Assembly (NCBI RefSeq): GCF_022605165.1
Contig: NC_063069.1
Span: 2,666,001 to 2,730,000 of the forward strand
Length of the DNA stretch: 64,000 nucleotides
Direction: 5' to 3'
Source: Purpureocillium takamizusanense
Taxonomy: Eukaryota; Ascomycota; Sordariomycetes; Hypocreales; Ophiocordycipitaceae
The position numbers and the translations under genes were made by a program. The notes under the pieces are model-generated. The model was not told the DNA's origin. It did not search any database and was given only the letters and a program-made list of their open reading frames with translations. Below are positions 55,758 to 64,000 of the stretch, piece by piece; the first letter of the stretch is position 1, and the number at the start of each line of letters is the position of its first letter.

Positions 55758-58700
55758 TGGGCGGCTGCGCCAGGGGTACCATGATGGCATTGATGGGCAC
55801 CGACGGTAGAACGCAGTTTTGGGTCGTTGCGGCGACGACGCTCGTGTAAGGCAGGTCTATTGGGCTTGATGATACGCTAGGTAGGGCGCGATGGGTAGAA
55901 ATGAACAATGACTGCCGGCTACCAGCTCATGTGCCGACCGGAGGTGAATTGAGCGCATGAGGCAAGGCCTAGACTAGGAGGTGAGCGTCGATTAGCTCCC
56001 GTCTGAGACAGGTACTCGCGGCTTATCGGTCAGGCACAGATTAGTTGGTCGGTTGTCTGTGCAATAAGCGGCTGCTTGGGGCGACAACGGGGCGGCGGCC
56101 TCGATTAAAACCAAGGTGCGGCCATGCAGTGGTGGAGGCTACTTTGGACCGCACATCATCGAGCCGAGTCGACACGTCGCACGCAATTTCGACCATTCTC
56201 GTGAGAGTCTTTTTTTTGGTTGTACGAAGTACAGTACCTATCGCGACGGACGTGCAGCACCTCTGTTGCGACCGAGGATCCCACCAACTGGGTTACCGCC
56301 GACGACGACACGATGAGAGGCGTTGCGGCAGGGCCACCGACACCGGCGACGGGGTCGCCGTCGGGGCGAGCGCGGGCGAACACGTGGAACTTTAGCAAGG
56401 TAAGCCGAGTCCTCTCACTATTGTTCGCATCGTACAGCACTGTATGTTCATTGCGCTGCTTTCCAAGCAGATGGATGCGAGGGGGACAGACGTGACGGAA
56501 GCCCGTCGGCTGCCTGGCGAGATGGCGGAGCTTGAAATCACGACGTGGTCAAGTGACCACTCTGGGCGGCGGTGAGGGCGTCGCGCGTCATGGCACCAGC
56601 TGGGCTGGCAGGGGAGGGACGACGCCGCAGCCCGTGGGGCGAATCCACTGCGCGAGTGCGCGCGCCAACGACTGCTGACAGGAGTGGAGGCATCGTTGTG
56701 CCAGAGGGTGTCGAGCGACAGCCTTCATTCGGGGCAACGCGGATGCTGTATGTGCAGACAGTATCGAAGGTCTGCAAGAGGGCGCGAGACAAGAACGACG
56801 ACGACGTCAAAAACGATGGCCATGCAGTTGGGCTAGTGGCAGGCTCAACTGCCATTGAGGACGAGGACATCCATCCTTCATGTCGTCCCGACGCGACAGG
56901 GGTCCCACGCAAGGCACGGTACATCCCTAGCCGCGATGGCGAGGGGTGGTAGGGGTGGCGGCGTTGTCGGGCAGAGCCGGAGACGAGCGGCGGCCCAAGT
57001 GGGCGGGCGCTCTTTTTTTTCCTTGGTCGTGGAGAGGTGGTTCCTTGCAGTGCGAGGGCGGCCAGTTGCATGAGGCTACAGTTGGTGATGGCGGCGGTCG
57101 GCGCCATTATTACTGTACTGCGCTGTGCTGTACCTTGCTGGGCACAATGTACCTGGTCTGGCCCGGCAGACCCCACCGCGTCTCAAAGGGACCCCGAGAC
57201 GGCGACGGGGCCTCCACCACCATGGAACCCGCATGGGCAGTGACGCCTCTTGTCAGGCAGTCAGGTCTACTTGAGTCGTCCACCACCACCACCTCGGCAA
57301 CCGGGCAGCGGCGGGCGAAAGGTTACGCGATCAGGCAGCTGGAATCCCGGCGCCGGGTCATGGAGTTCGTTGCAAGAGACGAGACGACGCAACTGTAACG
57401 GGAGGGCTGAGGCAGCGAGCTCCCATGTGCAAGTGTGCGGGGTCGACATGTTTCCTTGTCATGGCTGCTGCTCGATGGAGTCATCCTCCGTCCTGTCGTC
57501 CGCGGGTTGTTGTTGCCTTGCCCATTGCGTTGCGTCACTGCCGCCGTCGGGTGTTGTTGAACGGTGGGGTATCTTGACGTTTTGACAGCGACTTTGGCCG
57601 TTGAAGTGCAGCGGGCGGCATCACATCGCAGGGCCGTTGCGGTGCGCAGCCCAGGGCAGCCCAAGGCCCCCCCAAAGGCCCGGGTGGGACAGTACCTAAG
57701 GCGTCGCCCCGGGTAGTGAAGTTATGGAACTCCCCTGTGCCCATCCGATGCTGTCTGTCAGTCGCGGCAGTGACCTCCAGTCTCGCCGAACCTCCGAACA
57801 CAGGGCAACGTCTTTGAGCAGTCTGCTTCTACCATCCATTGTTTCGTCCGCTCTTGTCTGATCCGGCAAGACGCTTCCCCTCTCCCACGTGCAACAACGT
57901 TGGCAAGCTTCATCAAACATCCTTTTTTTTTCCTATCGCTTCCTCTGCCCTTTCCTTGACCGCCTAGCGAACCCGAGCGGGTCATCCATCAGACGAGAGC
58001 ATTAGAGACGGCCCGGAGACCAGAGTTGCCCAGCCTGACGTCAAAGAGCCTCTTTGGGCGCTCTCCCAGGTTCGTGCGTTTGTCTGCTTGGAACCTGGAG
58101 AGAGAAGCTGCAAGGCACTGGACCCGAAGTCATCGACTGCCTCGGCGTGGGTACGGGGCCGTCGAATCATAGGGTACCCGACTCACTGGAGGTACCCGGG
58201 CGGTGCGGTTCCCAGGCACCCATCCATCCATCTTAGGGTGGCAGCTTCCGGGGCACAGCTCCCCCAGAGCGGCCCCCGAACGCCCCGCCATTTCGGGACC
58301 TGCTGCACCTCAGTCGCTCCACTGGCAGCCCGCGCTGTTGGCTGCCCCCCGCTTGAGGTCGGGTGCGCCTGAAAATCGGGCAGCCTCACGCGATCATTCA
58401 CCTTCTTGTCACCAGTTCGTTCATTACCCTCTCACTGAAACTTGGCTTCATCCATCACACTCGCCGTCCTCGCCCCGTCTCACCTTCCCGCCGGCTTTGA
58501 GCCCACCCCCGGCCATTTATTCTCACTCTCCAGTTCGACCGCAAGGATCCATTGCCTCCATCTTTGCAGACCTCGTTGCAGTTTCTTGGATCGCAGTTCA
58601 CCCTCGACTCTCGGTACAGCGTACTTGCTACCTTTTACCCTACCCGCCTGCCCTGCCGTCATCGTCCGCCATTGTTGCTAGATGCGCCCACGACGCCGGA

Positions 58701-58760
58701 TGCCTTGGCCCTCGCTCTGCAAACGCCCTGCCTCGAGTAACCGGCTCGACACAAGTTACC
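55758..58760. other. gene-free interval
   Basis: About 3 kb without a supported gene. One GTAC motif lies at 56222-56237. The open frames around 56538-57176 (minus) and 56572-57398 (plus) overlap and lack motifs. The last about 350 bp are C/T-rich and carry CCAT/CATC runs, matching the promoter and leader of the next gene. Confidence 0.5.
56222..56237. repeat. GTACGAAGTACAGTAC motif
   Basis: Exact GTACGAAGTAC with a third GTAC unit on the right. Confidence 0.8.
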
Positions 58761-60375
58761 ATGTCGCCCAAAACTAACAACGGTGTCGGTGTTCAGGTCG
58801 AGGACACCAAGATATGCGTCGTCATGGTTGGCTTGCCCGCGCGCGGGAAAAGTTACATTGCCCAAATAGGTACGTTATGCATGCGTCTTTCTTTCACCCT
58901 TTGCCCCCCCTGCTTGCTCCCTTGCGATGGAGTGCGGTATATCAATTCAACCCGCTCTCGCCATGCCCCTTTTGCGATGGAGAGAGAAAACCTGGCTGAC
59001 TGTGTTTTTCCTCTTCTTCTTTTGCCTTGTGCAGCCCAGCGATACTTGCAATGGCTCTCCATCCCGGCACAGACGTTCAACGTCGGCAATTATCGGCGTA
59101 ACGATGCGCCACAGCCCACAGCTGACTTCTTCGACACCAACAACGTCGAAGGTGAGCGGAAACGCCGCGCAGCCGCCGAGGCCGCCCTCGCGGACATGCT
59201 CAAGTGGTTTCGCACCGGCGGCGTCGTAGCCATTCTCGATGCCACCAATTCCACAAAGGAGCGCCGCAAATGGGTCAGCGACACGTGCGAGGCGCACGGC
59301 ATCGAGGTGCTCTTCGTCGAAAGCAAGTGCGACGACGAGGACATCATCATGGCCAACATCCGCGACGTCAAGGCGACGAGCCCAGATTACCGCGGTCAGG
59401 ATCCCGAAGCTGCTGCTCAGGACTTTCGTAATCGCATTCGCAACTACGAAAAAATCTACAAGACCATCGACGAGGATGGCGACGAGGACGCATACACGTA
59501 CCTCAAAATTATGGATGTCGGTAAGCAGGTCATCATTAACCGCATCCAAGACTACCTGCAGAGCCGCATCGTCTACTATCTCATGAACCTCCACATCCGC
59601 CCGCGCTCAGTCTGGCTGTCAAGGGTAAGCAGTGCCCCCAAGACGCGGCGCCTTGGAGCCGAACGCTGACGCACTTGATAGCACGGCGAGTCTATGTACA
59701 ACCTAGAGGGCAGGATTGGAGGCGACACGCTTCTGTCTCCGCGAGGCGAGCTGTACGCGCGGAAACTGCCGGAACTCGTCCGAGACTCTGTAGGGGTACG
59801 TCTTTCCCGGGTGAAATGCCGGCTTCGTTCGGCATGGGTGGGCTAACAAGGTGCAGGACGACCGTCCCCTGACTGTCTGGACGTCGACATTGAAGCGCAC
59901 CATTGCGACGTCTCGCTTCCTCCCGCCGCACTACAACCAATTGCAATGGAAGGCCCTCGATGAGCTTGACTCGGGCGTCTGCGATGGGCTGACGTATCAA
60001 GAGATCAAGGACCGCTACCCGGACGACTTTGCCGCCCGTGACGAGGACAAGTACAACTATCGGTACCGTGGCGGCGAGTCGTACCGTGACGTTGTGATAC
60101 GTCTGGAGCCCATCATCATGGAGCTGGAGCGCAGCGAGGACATCCTCATCGTCACCCACCAGGCCGTCCTGCGATGCATCTACGCGTACTTCATGAAGAA
60201 GGACCAAGCTAAGAGTCCCTGGATGAACGTGCCGCTGCACACGCTCATCAAGCTCACGCCGAGAGCCTACGGCACCGAGGAAGTGCGGTACGAGGCCAAC
60301 ATCCCTGCGGTGAGCACGTGGCGGGGCAAGGGGAGCACCGCTAAGCACGAGAACCCCGCCCCGGAGACGCTGTAG
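58761..60375 (+). CDS. 6-phosphofructo-2-kinase/fructose-2,6-bisphosphatase
   Basis: Four exons: 58761-58869, 59035-59624, 59682-59795 and 59857-60375, 443 residues with all phases closing. The N-terminal kinase part has a P-loop GLPARGKS (residues 24-31), then FNVGNYRR and FFDTNNVEGERKRR. The C-terminal bisphosphatase (histidine phosphatase fold) begins with SRHGESMYNLEGRIGGD (catalytic His234). It continues with TSTLKRTIATS, LDELDSGVCDGLTYQEI and VTHQAVLRCIYAYF. Both sets of active-site motifs are present, so the protein could make and break fructose-2,6-bisphosphate, the regulator of glycolysis and gluconeogenesis in the cytosol. At 443 residues it is about the size of yeast Fbp26 and mammalian PFKFB cores and lacks a long regulatory extension. 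Intron 1 (165 nt) is stop-free in frame. A palindrome follows the stop codon. Confidence 0.92.
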
Positions 60376-60386
60376 CGCGCATGGAC

Positions 60387-60416
60387 GGACAGGCATGCAT
60401 GCATGCATGCTTGTCC
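60387..60416. repeat. 30-bp near-perfect palindrome with GCAT repeats
   Basis: Arms GGACA and TGTCC flank tandem GCAT units. The whole 30 bases equal their reverse complement except at one base pair. It lies 11 bases after the stop codon of the PFK-2/FBPase-2 gene, in its 3' untranslated region. Confidence 0.85.
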
Positions 60417-61200
60417 TGCGACGCCACGCGTGGCTGATGGATAGACCGACAGGCTTTGGCAGGCATCGCACGAGGAGGGATGACGACGACTCTACTACGA
60501 CATTGACGAGGGCATGGAAATCCGTCCCGATGAGAGCGGACAGACATGGGAATACGAGCTACCACGACGGCACTGGATGGAACTACGATACTGAGGCAGC
60601 TCGACCAGGTGGGACCCAACCGATGTATGGATAGACAAGCATGGCGCCGAGGCCTCGGCGTGGAACTGTAACGGCTATGACACGTTTCGCTCAACTGTTT
60701 TTATCCTCAGCTCGACCTGGGTCGAAGGGGACGGTGTACTGGACGCATGGCATATCGGCTGGCTGGACAAGTGGCGAAACGAATCAACAAGTATTTCCGG
60801 GTTTGATGCGTACGAGCGACGGAACAATGTGATGATACCCCGGAGATTGCTTTCGTGACAGAGTTGGGCAAACCCTGGCGAATATTGAAGCCAAGCCCGT
60901 GCCGACAGGACAATCCCAGCTGGGCATGTCTTCACGTCACATCAAGTCACTGCCAGTGGCCCCATCGATCAGCTGGTGTTTATATTTGCAGCCTCTCTTT
61001 GAAATCGGAAAGAAGATGAGGCGCCAGCCGCGGTTCACAGTTGCTGAGCGCCTGGCTGCGTCTGCCACCAACCGTGAGTCACGCACTCACTCCTTCATTA
61101 ACTGTGCGGGTGGACCCTTTCGACTGGTTGCTGAATCAGTGAATCACGATGCAAGACGACGAACCTCTGGGCGCGCACGCGCACAAACGAACACACTGCA

Positions 61201-61296
61201 CACTCTCTCCCTCCCTGCCCGCCTTCCTCTGTCTCTCTCCCCCCCCCTCTCCCCCTCTCTGTCTCTCTCCCCCCCTCTATGTTCCCCTCTCTCCAA
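61201..61296. repeat. pyrimidine (CTCT/CCCC) tract
   Basis: Nearly pure C/T over about 95 bp, with CTCTGTCTCTCTCC repeated twice. Likely core promoter or 5' leader of the gene starting at 61455, or a splice-acceptor tract if an upstream exon exists. Confidence 0.7.
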
Positions 61297-61454
61297 GCAC
61301 GCCTGGGAACCCGCCGCCGCCTCGTTGTCCCTCGCCCGGAAACGTACCTTGATCATTTTACGTACCTCGACTTCTCGAGTTGGTTCTTCTCGTTGTGTGA
61401 GGAAGCCCAGCAAGCGGAAGCAGAAGCAGCACGAACAAGCAGCGGCGGCCACCC

Positions 61455-63116
61455 ATGTACAGCCCGTGGTACAACCAGCCCTCGCGGCCGGGCTACATGT
61501 TGGCCTCTCCGATGGCGACGGCAGCGGTGCCAACACCACCACCACCACTTGCAGCATCGGCACCGCAGGCGCTGCACCCATACCCGATGCACGTTGCTCT
61601 CGCACAGCAACAGCCGCCCGCGGCGCGGCGCACGTCGGGATACCTCGCCCAGCCGGCGCGGCAGACGGGCTGGCTGTTTGAGCAGCCGCTGGGGACGACG
61701 CCAGGCTCGTACGGCACAGGTGGCGGGGGCGGTGGCGGAGGTATCGTCCAGGGGCAGAATACGATGCTCGTGTATCAACAGCAGCAAAACCAGCAGCAGT
61801 ATCAGCAGCCGCTCCTCACGCTGCAGAGTCCGCCCGCGGCCGTGTACATATCTGCGCCGGCGGCGACTCTGCCCGTGCCGCCGCCGTCGTTCCTCGTGCC
61901 GCCTCCGACGGTGGTGGCTGCCGCTCCTCCTCCTCCGGCGGTTGTGTACGTCGTGTGTCCGCCGACTGCTGTGCAGAACCAGCAGCAGATGCCACCCACG
62001 ATGCAGGCTGTGCCTTCGGTGGCGCCCGCGGTTGCGGGTGCACAAGAAGGACAGTCGGCGACCATGACTGCCTCGACCACGGCGACTACACCAACAACAG
62101 CAGCATCACCGGCCACGGCTCCTCCTCCTCCTCTTCATTCCACCGCAACGGCTCCGCACGAACGACCGCCGCCACCCGCGCCACCACCACTACCATCGCC
62201 ATCGTCGCCTCTCATCATCATCCGCGTCGTCTTCTTCGGCCAAGGCGGCGGCGCTGCGACGCAGTCTCCACGTCTTTGGGTGCGCGTCGCCGACGCCGCG
62301 TACGCCTCCGTGCCCACGGGCGCGCAGCTTCGCGCCGAGGCGGTCCGCCTCGCCGTCTGGGCTAGTCTGCCGGACCGGTGCGCGGAAACCGAGAACAAGA
62401 ACGTGGATACGAAGCGCGCGACGCTGTACGTCATGAGAGAGGGGCCCGAATGCGCGCTCAGGATCGTGGCTGACGGGGGCGTCGTCGTGCCCGCCGCGGG
62501 CGTCGAGGCCGTGGTGCCCCTGAAGGTCAGTGATGACGAATCGCCGCCTGTTGAGGAGGCATCGCTCCAGGAGGCGCTGGGTAGCGTTTTGCTACAGAAA
62601 CAACATCAACAGCAGCACCAGCAGCAGAATGAATGTGAAGAGGGGCCTCGGCGGCACGTCTTCCTCGCTGTGGACGTGGACGACATGTGGATGGGCCCGG
62701 CCGGCGGCGAGGCGCTCATTCCGCCCGCCGGAGGCTCCGCGTCAGAGCCCTCGGCGAAGCTCGATGTGCTGCCCCCGACGGCATCGCTACCGCCGTCGCC
62801 ACTGCCGGCGCTGACAACGACGGTCACAGAGGGAGGGGATAACACCGAGACAGAGCCGGAGGAAACGGCCCCGGCGACGGCGGCGACATCGGCGGGTGTG
62901 GTGGTGGTTACTACAGAAGGCCAGCGCGCGCCAACCTCCTCACAACCCCTGTCCCCCATACAGGAAGAGGAGGCCCACCAAGCCCTCGATGAGACCGAGC
63001 TCGGACCTGAAACCGACGAGAACGTGCTCCTCGAGCCGGCGGGCGAGGTGGAAGCCAGGGAAGAGGCACCGACGGCGGCGGCGGCGGCACAGGACGGTAA
63101 CGGAGGCGGCGAGTGA
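61455..63116 (+). CDS. low-complexity Pro/Gln-rich protein with a small folded core
   Basis: Intronless frame of 553 residues from ATG 61455. The N-terminal 260 residues are Pro/Ala/Gln-rich with a poly-Gly run and QQQ runs. The middle (about 255-365) looks folded: PLIIIRVVFFGQGG, SPRLWVRVADAAYASVPTG, RAEAVRLAVWASLP, RATLYVMREG. A Gln/His run (QKQHQQQHQQQ), acidic and Thr/Ala-rich tail complete it. I do not recognise a family. The coding status is supported by the stop-free length on one strand, a plausible folded core and repeats in frame. A transcription-related or scaffolding role would fit the composition but is a guess. An upstream exon near 61016 is possible. Confidence 0.55.
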   Translation: MYSPWYNQPSRPGYMLASPMATAAVPTPPPPLAASAPQALHPYPMHVALAQQQPPAARRTSGYLAQPARQTGWLFEQPLGTTPGSYGTGGGGGGGGIVQGQNTMLVYQQQQNQQQYQQPLLTLQSPPAAVYISAPAATLPVPPPSFLVPPPTVVAAAPPPPAVVYVVCPPTAVQNQQQMPPTMQAVPSVAPAVAGAQEGQSATMTASTTATTPTTAASPATAPPPPLHSTATAPHERPPPPAPPPLPSPSSPLIIIRVVFFGQGGGAATQSPRLWVRVADAAYASVPTGAQLRAEAVRLAVWASLPDRCAETENKNVDTKRATLYVMREGPECALRIVADGGVVVPAAGVEAVVPLKVSDDESPPVEEASLQEALGSVLLQKQHQQQHQQQNECEEGPRRHVFLAVDVDDMWMGPAGGEALIPPAGGSASEPSAKLDVLPPTASLPPSPLPALTTTVTEGGDNTETEPEETAPATAATSAGVVVVTTEGQRAPTSSQPLSPIQEEEAHQALDETELGPETDENVLLEPAGEVEAREEAPTAAAAAQDGNGGGE

Positions 63117-64000
63117 TCGTGGGGCGGGCCGTCTACGTGTACCGACGACGACGACGATGGTGATGATGACCCGTCGTCGTGATGGCGGTAGCAGCCAGCA
63201 AGCAGCTGGCTTCCTTCACGGACAATGGGGATGGGAACTCGCTGTGTTGCCATGACGAGGAGGGGGGATGCGGCGAGAGGCCAATCGAGGCTGAACTGGC
63301 TTAGCCAGAGGCGGAAACGGAGACGCCCAAGTGCAGCGTGGATGATGTAGGCTACAGCCTCATGGGACTGCTTTCGAGAAGTCTTCGAAAATACATACAA
63401 TACGGGCAGCCGTGGCTCACGGCGCTCTCGTTCGTCACAAGCCAGGCAGTCACAAAGCCGCGGTCCCTGCGTCATAGCAACCGCTTCCCTGTTTGAAATC
63501 AACCACCGCACATCTAATAGAACGCGTGGGCTCGGCGCCCCCGTGGTGGCTGACAACAATGGCCACCTCGACTCGCCGAGCTCCTGTCCGCCATGGGCAC
63601 CCGTAATAGAACGCTTTTATCGTACACAAACAACTCCGTTGCCCCCCAAATTAGAATCTCCCTCCTGTCTTGCCCAACCTCCCCTCGCGATGTGGATATG
63701 AAGAACACGTCAACCTCCCCCTGTCTCCTGGTCGAATGGCCGCCGCTTACCGTCCGTGGGGGGACGGACACCTGACTGCAGCCCTCAGTCCCCGAGGACT
63801 TGGACCGGACACGCAGCAACTCAGTTCCATGTCTGCAGAGTCGCCCTGATGCCAGTGGCAGTCACCGCGCTTAGACAGATGAGCCTCCCCACCGACCGCA
63901 CCACCCTGCCCGACAAAGAGTCGCGGGTACATTTTTGCACCCGCCAGTGCTGGGTATCAGTCGGGCCGGCGGCGCGGACGTAGTCCCCTCCACCCCATAT
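63117..64000. other. gene-free right edge
   Basis: About 0.9 kb downstream of the low-complexity gene. A GACGAC run lies near 63140. The long frame on the minus strand across 62606-63559 is antisense shadow. No gene supported. Confidence 0.5.

Larger units (their letters stand above)
60376..61454. other. intergenic, possible upstream exon of the next gene
   Basis: Contains the palindrome after the PFK-2/FBPase-2 gene and a strong C/T tract at 61201-61296. A short open segment at 61016 (MRRQPRFTVAERLAASATN) ends at a GTGAGT donor near 61072; it may be an exon of the following gene, but no acceptor choice could be confirmed. Confidence 0.4.

Noticed and set aside
56538..57398. Overlapping long frames in both directions
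   Set aside because: No family motifs; composition differs from real genes nearby.

Overview
The window is nuclear DNA of a filamentous ascomycete, most likely a hypocrealean Sordariomycete. Support for this: compact GC-rich genes; short introns (about 50-215 bases) with GTRNGT donors, CTGAC/CTAAC branch points and YAG acceptors; and fungal-type proteins (WDR48/Bun107-like protein, cyclin C, EF-hand ATP-Mg/Pi carrier, mitochondrial SAM carrier, A1 aspartic protease, small MC-type Cys-rich proteins). The closer placement (for example Ophiocordycipitaceae) is a guess from overall character and was not tested. I saw no bacterial operons, rRNA, tRNA, CRISPR array or intact transposon.

Layout. 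1-6.7 kb: a fungal hypothetical protein with a Cys/His-rich core (+), then a TilS-type tRNA-lysidine synthetase (-). 8-16 kb: a BTB/POZ protein (+), a broken ORF (-), an HpcH/HpaI aldolase (+) behind a long ATC microsatellite, and a two-exon membrane-anchored adhesin-like protein (-). 17-23 kb is the densest block: SAL1/SCaMC-type carrier (-, six exons) sharing an 0.9 kb promoter region with cyclin C (+), then an alpha/beta hydrolase (-) whose last exon end is imperfectly duplicated just downstream. 23-28.5 kb has no recognisable gene. 28.5-38 kb: a conserved fungal protein (+), a small mitochondrial protein (+), the PET8-type SAM carrier (+) and a six-exon WDR48/UAF1 homologue (-). 38-48 kb: a tiny Cys-rich ORF (-), a three-KH-domain RNA-binding protein (+), and a three-exon small secreted Cys-rich protein (-) that is invisible as a single ORF. 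50-64 kb: another small Cys-rich protein (+), a DUF829/PaxU-like hydrolase (-), a secreted aspartic protease (+), a 6-phosphofructo-2-kinase/fructose-2,6-bisphosphatase (+) and a low-complexity Pro/Gln-rich protein (+).

The genes do not form a biosynthetic cluster or pathway. Most are conserved housekeeping genes: transcription (cyclin C), RNA metabolism (TilS, KH protein), deubiquitinase control (WDR48), mitochondrial transport (two carriers and a small mitochondrial protein) and glycolytic control (PFK-2/FBPase-2). The lineage-specific part is the intergenic DNA. It carries a repeated GTAC-based motif (GTACGAAGTAC, eight exact copies on either strand plus variants), a near-perfect 30-bp palindrome just after the PFK-2/FBPase-2 stop codon, and the small Cys-rich proteins.

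Exon coordinates were worked out by hand from splice signals and reading-frame continuity. Gene names rest on recognised motifs, with no database search.
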